A stretch of DNA of 64,000 nucleotides from Lineus longissimus (Eukaryota; Nemertea; Pilidiophora; Heteronemertea; Lineidae): positions 5,981,501 through 6,045,500 of the forward strand of contig NC_088325.1 of NCBI RefSeq assembly GCF_910592395.1. The letters are read 5' to 3'. Position 1 is the stretch's first letter; each line of letters starts with the position of its first letter. The translations under genes were made by a program, and so were the position numbers. This document shows positions 46,031-58,700 of this stretch, piece by piece. The notes below the pieces were generated by a model. That model searched no databases. It was not told the origin of the DNA and saw only the letters and a list, made by a program, of their open reading frames with translations.

Positions 46031-47157
46031 TTATGAAAGATTCTCACCATCATCTTCCCTTCCAGCATCCAACCTCCTGACGTAGCGTGTCATCAGACCA
46101 GACAACTCCCGATTGTTGTCAAGCCTTTCCTGGAATTGACGCATTAACTGCTGCAGTAGGATTTGGTTCTGGACCTGCAGTTGCCGTAACCCTCCTCTGG
46201 AAATGGACAGTGATAGATAGATTGAAAACTTTATAGAAACTCATCACTCTGCTGTTCATTGTTTCATGATTTATCTCTGTGTACATAATAACTGTGAATA
46301 AATTGCTGAATTTTGCTTTTAATTCGGAAACATGCTTTGACGTTTTTGTATGGAAAGACCTAGATTTTAATTTCCAAAAATGGTAAATACCGATAGGCTA
46401 ATGAAAAAATAACAAGGAACAAAAACGTTTCTATAATAAACTCACCTTGGAACTTGGTTTTGGGCATCAGGATTCGCTGGACCTGGTTCCTCTTCATCTG
46501 GTGGTGGATTTTGTGGGTCATTTTGTCCATTGTTTGCTTGACCTGGTTGTGGTTCGTCTTCAGGTAGATTATTGTCTTGGTCATCATCCTGGTCATCGAG
46601 AGGTCTGGCGACGGGGTCTGCTGCCTCTCTTGCCTCTGCGTTTACCATGAGATCCTGAAAATAGCATTTTTCTTTTCACACAAATTTTTTAAAATCATGC
46701 AGCAGCCAATGTAGATACTGTCAAGTATCAATTGTGACAACTGCAAAGTATTGAAATTGTGAGAAAATTGTATTTGAAACTAACATGAAGAACAATGAAA
46801 AAACAAAGCAAGTACTTAAAAAATGGACAGATGTGAAGTTTTATCTACCTGCAATGCTTGGGGATTGATGACATTCTCCAGGTCATATGCAAACCTGGCA
46901 TCCCTACGATTGGGATCAGGGGGAAGATGTCCTGCAACTGCATCTCTCGACTGCGCGATTCGGCGTCTGACACTCTTCAACCTGTTTCTGATTGGCTGGA
47001 GATTTCCTGAGGCATAAATACGCCGAGCATGGGGAGTCAGTTGTTCTTAGCCTCCAAGGTGCGCTGCGATCCTTGCTGCATCATTACCAAATTCTTGTGT
47101 TGCTTCTTCGTATGCACGAATTTCAGCTTCAGTGACCCTGTCCGCTCGAGCCATCAT
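46031..47157 (-). pseudogene. Harbinger Myb-like partner protein, one premature stop (element 1)
   Basis: Three exons on the minus strand, 47157-46849, 46654-46446 and 46196-46031, all with GT-AG and matching phases (0, then 2), totalling 227 residues. One TAA at 47047-47049 interrupts codon 37. Exon 1 encodes basic, helix-rich sequence (NRLKSVRRRIAQSRD), as in the DNA-binding partner. Exon 2 is an acidic, Pro/Gln/Asn-rich linker. Exon 3 is a Gln/Leu-rich coiled coil (LRQLQVQNQILLQQLMRQF). In known Harbinger elements this partner carries the transposase to the nucleus and to DNA. The single stop probably stops it working. Confidence 0.7.
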
Positions 47158-47841
47158 GAATGAATGCTACAATCACAGTTCCAGGCACTGTACTTTCTGC
47201 ACCGCACTGTTCGAAACAATAGCTGGACTGTTCCGGAATGTTCCAGCACAGTTCTGGCTTTGGTCATCCAACCATGGTATTCAATAGAATTTTTTAGACT
47301 GGACACCCAAGCCTAGACTATCATGATCAGTTGTGGTTGACTTAAGAAGGCGAGTGAATTCAAACAATAGACCTAGTGATTCTAGGCCTAACTGACAACT
47401 GTAATTGAGATGTGGTAATGATGGCCATGTCATACCGCGTGGTTATGGTGTGGTTATGGCTATGTTTATTCGTGCAATAGATCTGTAATCTACCATGGCA
47501 CAGTAGGAACATTGAACTGTCCCGTTCAGGGGACAACTCTATTGGGATGTCAATTGAATCGAGGTGGTGATCGAGAACTGCTTTGTACCGCATTAGGTCA
47601 TCCTCTGTAACTTTATCCCAAGAGGTTATTTATGGTTCGCTCATCAACGCTGGCATCATCAATGGCCGCTGTACACGGTCAATCATTTTCATCAAACTTT
47701 TTCATCAATCTTTTTGGTCAAATTTGTATGTAGAGGGTCCCGCCATACACGGTCAATCATTTTTATCCAATCATTCACAAAATGGCTCCCGTGCAGTCAT
47801 AACTGCTTGTGGCCGTTGCTGCGTCAGCTGCCGTTGCTGCT

Positions 47842-49798
47842 ATGGCAATAGCCATGGCCGCATTGAAGAAGAAACGACGACGACGACGCCGATATTGGAC
47901 ACGGCCATGGATCCTTCGAAGAGCATCCAAAGGGGCATATGCCATGCTAAACGAGGAGCTCAGACTGGAAGACCCCGCTTCTTACAAAAACTATCTGCGT
48001 ATGGATGAAGAGATATTTGCTGATCTCGTTGATAGAGTCACTCCATACGTTTATAGGTCAGACACCAATATGCGCCAGGCATCCACTCCTGCCGAACGTT
48101 TAGCGGTGACGTTGCGTTTCTTGGCAACTGGAGAAACATTCCAAAGTCTAGAGTTCTCAACAAGGATTAGCGCCTGCACGATAGGTAGAATTGTTCCAGA
48201 GATGTGCGATGCCCTCTACACGGTTTTGAAAGGCGATTTCATAAAGGTAATACGAACACTATGAAAATGACACTGCAATGTTTTCCTTTTAACCATTTTT
48301 TATTTCTTGCTGTAGCTGACTTTACAATAACAAAATACTTAAATGCACAATCATTCAGTACTGTAAAATGTTTGCATTATGGCATTACCAAGAATATCAG
48401 CGGTGTTCCCCATGCTACATGCATTTGAAGTTGTTACATTTGGAAAATATTTACGACTAGGCTGACCGTTATACGTCATGATGGAACACTGCTGGTTGTA
48501 ACCATGTTTTCCAGGAGGAACTGTTGCATTATTAATGTGCTGCGGAGGGACTCTTCTAGTCAACTGAGTATTTCTGCCCAACTCAGACTCTTGCGCATCA
48601 AGAAGCGCCATGTTAATTTTCCTTTTTGCACTTTGCCTTATGTCAGCATGCTGCAGGCTGCGCATTTCGCAAGCCACAAATTTACCAAAAATATCAAATT
48701 GGTCCTCGTTCTGCGTTGGTGTAATAGTGCTTTCATTCATGTTTTAGCTGACAACAGCATCTTTCAATTCAGTCAAAGCATCAGCTGCTGTATGCAACAT
48801 CGACTCCTCTACAGAACGACTCTTTTTCGCCCTTGGTTTAGGTCTACTCGGTTCCTGGGATGTGCACGGTTTTGCTGAGTATCCTACCGATGGCGTTCCA
48901 GGACGTGGTGATTCATCATGCAACTCTTGGTCGGAGTCGTCATTAGCAGAGGAGTCCTGAAAGTGGAGGTTAACATTGCAACTTTTCCTTTTTTCAGATG
49001 CCAGCGAACGCACAAGAGTGGCTTCAGGTTTCTAGAGATTTTGAGTACAGATGGAATCTATCCCACTGTCTTGGAGCTATCGACGGCAAACATGTGACTT
49101 TTCGCCCACCTCTGAAGTGTGGATCGTACTTTTTCAACTACAAGAATACCCATAGTTTGATTCTATTCGCTTTGGTTGATGCAGACTATAAATTTCTTAT
49201 GATTGACGCAGGGACAAATGGCCGTGTGGGAGATGGGGGTGTTTTTGCTAAAAGTGACCTAAACAAGGCTATAGTAGACGGAAGTATAGATTTTCCAGAT
49301 GCTGAACCCCTGAAATATTGTACCGCCCCAATTCCTTATTTTTTGGTAGGAGACGATGCATTCCCTCTGCATACTTACATGATGAAACCGTACCCGTTCC
49401 GAAACCTTGATATTGACCACAGAATTTTTAACTACAGGCTGAGCAGGGCGAGACGCGTTGTTGAGAATGCGTTTGGGATTCTGGCAAATCGCTTCAGAGT
49501 CCTTCTTGCACCGATGTTATTATCACCCGATAAGGTAGAGAGAGTAATCCTTGCTACATGCGCCCTTCACAACTATCTCCGCACGAGGAGCCCTGCTCGG
49601 TACTTCCCTCCTAGTTCCATGGATAGAGAAGACACGAGCAGAGGCCAGGTAACAGTAGTAGCAGAAGTAGCATATGAACGCATCTCATCTCAAGCTGGCA
49701 ACAGGTCTACAAATGCGGCTCAGGCTCAGAGAGACTACCTTTGCTCCTATGTCAATAATATTGGTCGAGTATCGTGGCAAGGTAAATTTGCAGCGTAG
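47842..49798 (+). CDS. PIF/Harbinger transposase, element 2
   Basis: Two exons, 47842-48246 and 48998-49798 (phase-0 intron), about 401 residues from the ATG at 47842. An earlier in-frame ATG at 47782 is followed by a TAA at 47800-47802, so it may be the original start, now cut off. The N-terminus has an R-rich tract (KKKRRRRRRYW), then WILRRASKGAYAMLNEEL and a helix-turn-helix-like region (EFSTRISACTIGRIVPEM). The nuclease domain shows CLGAIDGKHVTFRPP, ALVDADYKFLMIDAG with GRVGDGGVF, and RRVVENAFGILANRF: the three acidic residues. It belongs to a different branch from the element-1 transposase. Confidence 0.85.
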
Positions 49799-50276
49799 AA
49801 TGAGGCAGCCATTCTTGTATAACTGTGTGTGTGCAGTCAGTGAATAATTCTGTTGTAGTCAGAGAAATAAAATGATGTTAAGAATTAATTACCTTGTCAA
49901 GTGTTTCATTGCAATATGTGCCTCTCGACATTGAGCAAGAACTGGGCCTCGCCTCTACGTGGTCCTTAAGAAAGAGCAGCTTCTGGAACCACCATACGGT
50001 TGGCTTGTGCACATCCTTTGCCGCACCACCACTTCTTTTGGTCTTGTTGATCTTCTCCATTTCCCTAGCAAAGTTGCTACGTAGCCCGTTCATTTTTTTC
50101 TTCACGTCATCAACCGTGCAGTCACTCTTTTCCTTGCAGACATCCTCAAGTACCTCTTGGTAGGCCAGTTCCTTCTTAACGCGATTGTGGTACAGGGCAT
50201 CTTTGGTGTTGTATAGGATTGGGTGGGCCCTATACGACTCTATCATGATTTCCACTGCCCTCTGCGTCCAGCCCAT
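48351..50276 (-). pseudogene. MADF-BESS DNA-binding protein, one premature stop (element 2)
   Basis: Minus-strand exons 50276-49893 and 48956-48351, phase-0 GT-AG intron, 329 codons. Exon 1 is a MADF (Myb/SANT-like) domain: MIESYRAHPILYNTKDALYH, VCKEKSDCTVDDVKKKM, then KPTVWWFQKLLFL. Exon 2 has an acidic/Ser-Pro linker and a BESS-like C-terminal motif (FDIFGKFVACEMRSL, KRKINMALLDAQ). A TAA at 48744-48746 splits exon 2 just before the BESS part; the frame is otherwise kept. The start is set at the ATG at 50276. The protein would serve as the element's Myb-like partner, with BESS for self-association. Confidence 0.75.
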
Positions 50277-50437
50277 GTTGTCGTCTATGAGAGGCAAACT
50301 GTGGAATCTAGGCCTTGCATTACAAACCCGTCAAATTGCATAACCACCGTCATCATGAAGGAGGAATGGACGATCATTGATTTCGGTGAACCCACGAACA
50401 ATTCAATTCAATAGGGTTAATTGTTCAATAAATATCC

Positions 50438-50612
50438 ATGCCCGCTGTACACGGTCAAATTTTATCAATTCGTCATTCAAAAATAGGACCGGCTCTATTC
50501 CATCAATCTTTGATTGATGGAAAATATTTCATCCAATTTCCCACCATACACGATCAATCTTTTCGGTCAATTTTTTTTCATCCAATTTTGAGGGATCGTG
50601 TACAGCGGGCAT
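50438..50612. repeat. MITE-like terminal module of Harbinger 2
   Basis: 175 bp with ATGCCCGCTGTACACG at the left and its complement at the right, plus inner 'catacacgatcaatc' copies. It is either a nested MITE of the same family or a compound terminus. Confidence 0.6.
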
Positions 50613-50649
50613 TTGTAAAACTGAATGACCGGAGGAATTATTACCGCAG

Positions 50650-52437
50650 TGGAAGACTATAATTTCTCATTATCGTAAACAAGTTTTCTGAGACTAGAAA
50701 ATGGTCTAACGTTGAAAGCGAACCATTTATAGGACATCCATATGTGTAATTTACATCTGCTATATAACTCATGATGTAGCCCACCTCTCAATGTTTCTCT
50801 CTCCATAAATTCTCTCAGCTCTATGGTATGCGCCGATCTTTCTCTTGAAAAAAAACGTGTTAAAATCACCACCGAAGATGATATACTTACTGTTGCACAC
50901 TTCTAATAGCCTAGATATTTCTTGTAACATCCCCGTGAATTCATTCACGTTTTCCTCCACCGGAGTGTCAGAAGGCATGTATACATTGATCAGCAGTATG
51001 TCATCATCAACTTTGACATAATTAAGCCGCATCGCACAAAGCCTGCGCGATTTACTCTCTACAGGCGAAACCTTAGCACCAACATTTCTAATTTATAATA
51101 ATACATCCCCGTAGGGTCTACATTGAAGCAACACTCTACCATCCATACCAGACACACCATGCAGGCTAATATTACAACCTATGTCACTTTGATATTTCGA
51201 GAACTGTTAACCAGTTTTCTTCAACTAGAAAAAAATCAGGGTCCTTGAGGAGATCACGTATAAATTCTCTGTGCCCGGGTCTTGAGCCAGTGCTATTGTA
51301 ACATTCCAGTTTTAAGTCGAACACCATATTAAGCACCGAAGATGTTATTACTAATAATGTAAATAAGTTCAAAAGCCACATTATGTCATTTCTTTTGTTT
51401 TGCCCTCCTTGGGAGGGGAATTTATTTTCTTACTCCAACACACTGGGGCCATATAGAGTCAACAAACACCTTTGAAAATTGATCCTTGGGGACTGACACT
51501 TTGAAAGATTTGTATTTGGCATCCTTTTGAGACACACATTTCACATTAAGTACCGTAAACTCCATTTCCACCACAAATTTATCCAGGTCGTCATGATCAC
51601 AAGTGGTGTCCTTTTCTAACCTGAACACGAAGATGTCTCTGCCAGGGTCAGGAGCTCCCGTACTTTTCTCAGATTGGCCAGCAACTACTCGACGTTTCTG
51701 TCTCGCATTCTTTTCCTTTTTTTGCTCTTCACTACTTTGATACCTTCCGAGTCAACACTGTGAATAGTGTCCAAAGACATGTTGCCGCCCCTCAATCTAA
51801 GAACAGCGGGAGGTAACAGTAGATTGGACCTCACATAAACTCGAACGCCAATAAGAAGAAGAAGATAACACAGACTTCATCAAATGATATAATTCACCTT
51901 GGAACACCAAAGGCAAAACCTGTGTGATAATCAGGATTTAATTAACCAGCGTTAACTCGGTTGAATTTTACTGTTCGTATGGACATACATACTACGGCTG
52001 GTATGGAAATCCACCCGCTTCCAGATTGATCAACAGCTCCTAAAAGAACGCTTTAGATACTGGTACCTCTTTGGAATATTTTGTCTCGGAAGTTTTTTTC
52101 TCTCTTGAATTATCCGTATTTGCAAGAAATACCAGTGATTGAACAACACTGAGGTTAATTACAGGTTTGATTAGAGGAGGTGTTGATATTAATGCCTTAG
52201 ATGTCACCTCCTCATTCATCAACAAATTGACAACCATCTCATTTGCTGCCTCTTGTAAGGGCGCTGCACACGATAACCATACATTTAATAGAATATTTTA
52301 AAATTGTATAAAAAGTGAATCATGCGGTTAACTGATTGAGAAAGTAAAATAGTATTTTTGTGATGCTTATTTATTAACTATCTGCGTGACAGTTACGGCA
52401 TTCGCTTGAATTACATCAAATGAATTACAGGAAACTC
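50650..52437 (-). pseudogene. 5' fragment of the 37-kb LINE family (ORF1 plus endonuclease)
   Basis: Same leader and ORF1 as 37247-38192, nearly identical over about 0.9 kb, so both copies are young. After ORF1 (52237-51422) comes ORF2: LECYNSTGSRPGHREFIRDL, then the AP-endonuclease parts LLINVYMPSD and YIIFGGDFNTF, then HTIELREFMERE. Small frameshifts separate these. The reverse transcriptase is absent. The 5' end at 52437 matches the internal junction of the twin-primed copy, so it is probably the true element start. Because LINEs lose their 5' side, loss of the 3' side needs a deletion, perhaps with the neighbouring Harbinger insertion at 50612. Confidence 0.7.
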
Positions 52438-53965
52438 TGAGACTGATGGGCTGAGATTTATCTACTTCCCAAAAGGTTTTTTGCATTGTTGTTCATAACA
52501 CAATGATGATGACGGGCAACAATCGGCTTTACTGCTGCAAGCATGTCCCAGACAGCCAAATCTGAAGATATAAGGCAATATTAACGGAAATCCCTTCTGA
52601 ACAACGAACGATGGCCTGTGTTGTCATCAATTCATGTGCGAATTCCATGAGGCGACATGATCGAGGGATCCAGTCGCAATTACGAGGAATTTGGAATTGT
52701 CATGAATACATGTCGCTTAAACGTTAAAGTGAACTGGCTATTTCATTGCCTTTAAAAAAAAATCGATATAACATTAATAATGTTAACGAGGTCGCTGCGC
52801 AAATCGCGAATAATTTGAATTTCTTCGACAAGAGTGATATGTCAGAGTTCAACATGTTCCAATCGATGACGTCACGCCGGACGGTTTGCATGAATTAAAG
52901 ATAATTTCGCAATTTCTACAGTGACCGTTTCAATTGCAATGTTTGTTTTGTTTTAATTTGATATAAAAAAAATCCAAAACGCTTAAATTGTCAGTTCACT
53001 ATCAAGTGTTTCACGCGTTTAAGGGGGAAGCCCTGCACCAAAAATTTAGAATGTCGTAGTTTTATCTGCAAAGAAAAAGAAAGCGAACAAGTTCGGAAAT
53101 ATTACAGAGTTCCAGAAAATCAAGAAAAAGAAACCCATCCCGTCATGACTAGCATGTCGCCCATACGTAAATGTATACGTTCACGGTTTTTCGATCTGCC
53201 GGAACTCAATAATATACCTGGACGCCAACAGCTTGAGCAAATGGCAAAGCAATCGGTAATCACGCTTTAAATTCCTAAAACACTAAAATTAAATTTGTAA
53301 CTGAATCGGAAAATATCCAATAACTGAATATGAATTTAAACACTGCCGCTGTTTAGCCAGATATACAAATACAATATATACCTAGTTTCAGCAAATGTTG
53401 CATGCAAACATGTTGGATATTTTCGTTTGTTAACATTTTCAATATCGAGAAAGATAAAAGAATGTTAATAAAAAATAACCAAATTTAACTTACTAATATG
53501 GCGAAGAGTTATACAATGTACGTAATTGTAGCCTACAGTGAGAGCAAATTTCTCTCAATTCTTTATAGAAGAAGCAATTGGTGGGGAACACAGCGAACGT
53601 GCACAGTTTTTAGTACTTTCCGACACGGAGTCATCAGTATATAAACATAATGGGATTCGACCTACCTTCTTTGCCTGCTTACAAATGTTGATGTGTTTCC
53701 TGTAAGACGAAAATATGCAAGCATTAGGCACATGAGGTACCACGAAGTACATAATAAATAGCGGCATTGAGCGTTTGGGGATCAAAAACAAAAACATAAA
53801 AAGATACGAAATGAGAACCAGAACAAAAGGTCAGGAATTTACACAGGTCTACACAGAATATACCGTGCCATGATTTTCATTTTGCCAGATCTCTTACTTA
53901 AGACTGGTTATAGTAGCCACAGTTTGATATTAATAATCATTACTTTTTAGCCATGGCAGCTGTTA
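52438..53965. other. Intergenic
   Basis: No gene is recognised. AT-rich sequence with only short open frames. Confidence 0.4.
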
Positions 53966-55365
53966 CAATCTAGCTCATATTAATATCAACACCTACAACT
54001 TATGTATAACATGGTACACTGCATATTGAGGTTGTGGACGTTTTGGGGCAGATTTCATAGGTCAATAGAAATAGTATCTATTGCATGTTGAGATTTTTGC
54101 AGGAAAAGCATGATAGCTCGAAACCGAGATAAGATGTCAACATGAAAACACCCCAGAAAGTCTAAGTTCTTGCTGTACTACAACACTAGTGATTTTTTTT
54201 TTGTTGAAATTTTTCTGGATCTTTTTTAATTGGTCGATTACATAGTGAAGACAATAATGCATTTCACTGTAATTAGAATGCTCATATTGACAACAAGATT
54301 TGTAACAAACCTGTGCAAACCTCATTGAAATCGGTCTGGTATTTTGGGAGATATCACAAGTCATAGGTGTTGATATCAATATGAGCTAGACCAAGGAGGA
54401 TACCGCGGTGACGTCACGGCTTTTCCAAGATGGCGCTGCATATTGTAAACAAACTCGATCCACGGCCAAGGGAAAATCAAGTCATCAAAAAAGTTAGATT
54501 TTTCGCATCAAATCAGAGTTATTAGTACTTTTCTGCTATGAAATAAGTCTTCAGACAATAAGCTATCATTTGAATAATGAAAAGTGCTGTTTTGATTGGG
54601 AAAAATAGGGTTTTTTAAACCAAATAGCCGGGCACCGATCTTCCAAAATTAGCGATGGTTTAAAACAGTCTCCCAGATATGGGGCAATCTCTTCATTATC
54701 ATAATGGGATTTGGAGGCATGTTTACAAATTTTACAAGTTCGAGACCTGTAGGACCTAAAACTCGCATAGATCCCCATAGATCCCCTCTATTTGTCGAGT
54801 TAGCGCCCCTGTAAGATCATGCATTTTCGGACACTAGAACGAAATCTTCCTGCGGATATCGCGGTTTCGGTGATGATTTAAGGAGAAATTGACTGTTCTT
54901 AGAGTTGTATGGGACAGAAATGAGTTCATACTTCATGAATACATGAATATATTATGATATGGGCCAAGGCTTCTAAGTCAAAACAATAACAAACTCAACT
55001 GCATCTCTACTGTATATTGCGTAGTGCATTGCTTAGTGTATTTCGTAGTGTATTTTAGCGGATACATTATTTCCGCACTTTGGCCACGCCAAACGTCTTT
55101 TTTATTCGTGGAAGTTAATCTGCTCTGTAAATTTTATTTTACACAGGAAGAATCCATACTCGGTATTGCAATATTTCATGTCTATTGGTGTTTTTGTGTA
55201 CAGGAGCGCACCAGACAGTGAGACGTGGAGATGTGTTCAGTGCTGCTGCTGTCAGTAGACTGAATCTGATTGGCCATAGCGATCAGTAATATGGGTCGGG
55301 ATCACGTGATGTGACGTCACCGCGGTATCCTCCTTGGAGCTAGACTGTACATTGTCCCGAATTCC
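53966..55365. mobile_element. Outer MITE, split by an inner MITE
   Basis: The left TIR (tctagctcatattaatatca at about 53969, ending 'acacct') is inverted at 54365-54390 as 'aggtgttgatatcaatatga'. The right TIR's last bases (agctagactgtacattg) lie after 55337, beyond the inner element. Without the insert the outer element is about 450 bp. No coding capacity. Confidence 0.65.
54391..55337. mobile_element. Inner MITE, 947 bp, 7-bp target duplication
   Basis: TIRs CCAAGGAGGATACCGCGGTG (continuing acgtcac) and the exact complement, about 27 bp. AGCTAGA lies on both sides (54384-54390 and 55338-55344). The duplicated site is inside the right TIR of the outer MITE. A 7-8 bp duplication fits a hAT-like source. 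Interior open frames are short and unconvincing. Confidence 0.8.
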
Positions 55366-55610
55366 GTGTTTAACAAAGGTTTTTATCCCCAAGTTAAGTT
55401 TTATAATTCCACAAATTTCATACAAATTTAAAGCTAATTCACGAGTACTTGACTGTTTCTATCAATCTCATGAAGGGAGTATATTTCCATATTCATGAAG
55501 AGAATACTCGTTGTGAAATAGTTAACAATTTTAACGGCTCTGAAGCTTTTGTCTTAATAATCTTAAGTACTTATTTTACGTCACTCTTATAGTAGAGCGA
55601 TCGGTTCCAC
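55366..55610. other. Intergenic
   Basis: Nothing recognised between the nested MITEs and the LINE tail. Confidence 0.4.
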
Positions 55611-55710
55611 GCCTCTATTTATTTATTTATTTATTTAAACCTCCAAACAGGAGAACAATGACAAGTACAATAGATACATAAAAGTTCAACAAATATAAAA
55701 TAGTACATGA

Positions 55711-58700
55711 TTAAAAAGCTCGTACCAAAAGTTTGACCAGCCCGCTCTCGCGCGACCCCAGGGAGCAGTATCTGTCGTCGAGGAGGAGAGACCTAAGAGA
55801 GTCAACTACGCCATCCTCGCCAACAGAGGCCACGCCAACGGGGCAGAGCGAGCGGGGACGGTCTGAAAAGGCAAGAACAGCAGGCGACACGTGATGGGAG
55901 ACATCGTGCAACAGTGTACCAGCAGTACAACCACGCCCCGTTAAAAATTCAGCCAAAAGAACAGCGTTAAGAGCACTAGCCGGGGACCGACGTTTAAAAA
56001 TACGGTTAAAAAGTAATAACTTACTATTGAGGATCACAGAGGAGACAGGATTAACAGAAATGGCTTTCAGAAGCTTGCCATGGTGTGATCGCTTCGGTAA
56101 ACCGAGCACCCGTTTAAAATTATTACTCTGAAAACTGTTTAAAATAGTCAGATCGTGTTTGTTCATATACACGCTAGAACATCCAGAGATTGCAATAGGT
56201 AAAATAGCGGTTTTCCATAAATACACTTTGGCAGCTGAACATAGGCCCGGATAACTGAAACCTGCACTTAATAGACTGAAAGCTCGACGCTGAGCAGCAG
56301 AGACCCTCTGCTCTACATGAGATGGTGATATCAGGCTTGTACAGAACTTAACACCAAGGATGTCTACCTCGTCATCTACAGAAATTACATTGTCATCTAA
56401 ATACCAAACTGGAGTCTTGGATAAGATTTCTTTACCAAATATTATACAACGTGTCTTCTTAAAGCCAAAGATGAACCGCCACCTATTGGCATATCTTGAG
56501 CAAATGTCAATTAGACCCTGTAACCCTGGGGCACTTAACGCCATTAGATTAACATCATCCGCATATGCGAAGTTATTAAATAAATACTGGGATACACGCA
56601 ATCCAAGGCAAGAGTTGGAGAGTTCATTAAGTAAGTCATCTGTGAACATTATAAAAAGGAGAGGTGACAGTATACTTCCCTGTCGTATGCCTCGGGTTAC
56701 TCTAAACTTAACACTGTGTTGACCGTTCCACACAACCAGTGCCCTCAGGCGGGAATACCACTCATACAAAATGAGCCAGTGATTAAGAGGGATACGGGGT
56801 AATAACTTGTACATGAGACCATCATGCCATATCCTGTCAAAGCATTTTTCTGCATCCAAGCTACAGGCATAAACAGGGCTTGAATTGGAATTGAAATAAG
56901 CTACAGTATCATGTAAGAATGCACATGCCTGATCAGTGCCAAGGCCAGGCCTGAACCCAAATTGAGTTTCACTACAGTTATCACAGTCAGGTTTGATGAG
57001 ACATTCCAGCAGTTTAGAATAGCAAGTGCTCACAGTTATAGGACGGTAATTACCCGGTATATTAGGGTCCAAAGTAGGCTTCTTTAACACTGGTACAATA
57101 GATCCAGTTAGCATGTCGACACCAACAACATGCCAACTAAGCATCACAGTAATAATCTGGCCAAGAACGCTACAGAGCACTGGTGAGAGTCCATACTGCA
57201 GGTGTTCTGAGCTGATTAAATCAACACCAGCTGCTTTACCCTTTTTCAGAGACAAAATAGCTGCTTCTACTTGATATTTAGATATTTCACATTCAAAATA
57301 GTCATTGCAGTGCGAACGAAATTCATTTCTGATAAAGTTACTGATCTCAGTTTGTTCCTCATCCAAATCTAAAATATCAGTCATTATATCACTGTAATGA
57401 GCACCAAAATCGTTGGCAGTGAGAGTGGATGAGCAGTTTTTAGCATTAGTTTGCTTAAGAGTGTTCCAGAACCTTCCACTATCTCCGGAGCGGAAAAGCC
57501 CGTTCAGTGTCCGAATGGTCTTATTACACACTTTATGGACGGCTACTCTAGACGCTTTGCGGAATTGTTTCTTAGCATGTTTCCAGCATTCAAACACGAC
57601 GCCTTCTCTAGGCCTATCGTTCATCACCCACAACCTCCACCAGAATGACTTGATTTCGCGGAGATAGCTCAGGTCCGCAGACCAATGAGCCTTAGGACGA
57701 AATGCGCTAGTCGCACAGCATTTTGACTCTCGAGCTGCGGTGTGAATGCTATCATTGAGGACAGCAAACATGCTATCAACGTATTGTTGCGCCGTCTTTC
57801 TGTCCAGATGACTAGGAGCGCATATATTAACACATTTTAGCTTGTCCTCAAGAATTGATCGATATTTGTGACGATTGGACGGCATCTTCCAGTTACAGCG
57901 GCCCATTTGGCCACTTTGCTTACTGCTTTCAGTCGTTCCAGAATCATCAACGTGGACGTTAAAGGAGTACCGCAAGGGGAGGTGATCACTCACATTCCCA
58001 TCTTCCAGCGGCACGATCACGCAATCACAGCTATCATATCTAGGCGTCAACACATGATCAATCCAGGTGTATACCCCACGTTTAATACAAGAATACGTGT
58101 ACTTTACTGTCTGCGGCGTTCCTATGTCAGCTGCTGTAAGGTCATTCGAGGTGATGAAGTCATACAGTAGCTTTGACTGCTTGGAGAAGCCTTTGGTTCT
58201 GTACCAGTGACGCGAAAGGGTGTCGCCATGAGGCAACTGTGCATTAAAGTCACCACATATTCGAATAGGAGAAATAGGGCCAAACTTATCCAGACACGAC
58301 TGCAGCCCGTCTAAACACTCAATAAAGGGGGCTAGGCTAGCTCCAGGTCCCTCAAAATATGGCATATATGTGTTCACAATAGTTTGCCGTATGCCAGCAC
58401 GGTTACTCAATGACACAGCAATAATTCTATCATTATCAACAGCAATATCTTGCCAGGAGAGACCTGGGAGTTTCTTGCATATCACAGCTACCCCACCATA
58501 TGGACGGCCAGAATGATGCTGCACCACATCCGTCATGCTTGATTTCGCAAACACCACAAAGGACGAAGGGTCAAAGAGTGGGTCCACCGTAGCAAGGGCG
58601 TCAGGAATCGAAGACAGTTCACTGGGCGTTAGCCACGTTTCGCACAAACACATGGCAGAGCAGTTCTGCAGCCTCTGGGCTATGTAGGGAGCACTAGCCT

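Larger units (their letters stand above)
41712..47546 (+). mobile_element. PIF/Harbinger element 1, two-gene autonomous type
   Basis: Terminal inverted repeats of about 50 bp (CCCAATAGAGTTGTCCCCTG and its complement) lie at 41712-41762 and about 47495-47546. Between them are a Harbinger transposase on the plus strand and a spliced Myb/coiled-coil-like partner on the minus strand, the standard two-gene layout. ATGTCA occurs near both ends, but not at identical spacing, so target duplication is unsettled. Most of 44200-46030 is non-coding, with one 23-bp tandem duplication at about 45127-45171. Confidence 0.75.
47662..50612 (+). mobile_element. PIF/Harbinger element 2, transposase plus MADF-BESS protein
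   Basis: Termini read ATGGCCGCTGTACACGGTCA (left) and, inverted at the right, ATGCCCGCTGTACACGATC. Subterminal motifs '(c)catacacg(g/a)tcaatc' repeat inside both ends. Contains a two-exon transposase on the plus strand and a two-exon MADF-BESS gene on the minus strand, their introns and exons interleaved. The right end is compound: 50438-50612 is itself bounded by the same TIR in both orientations, like a MITE derived from the family. It starts about 115 bp after element 1 ends. Confidence 0.7.
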
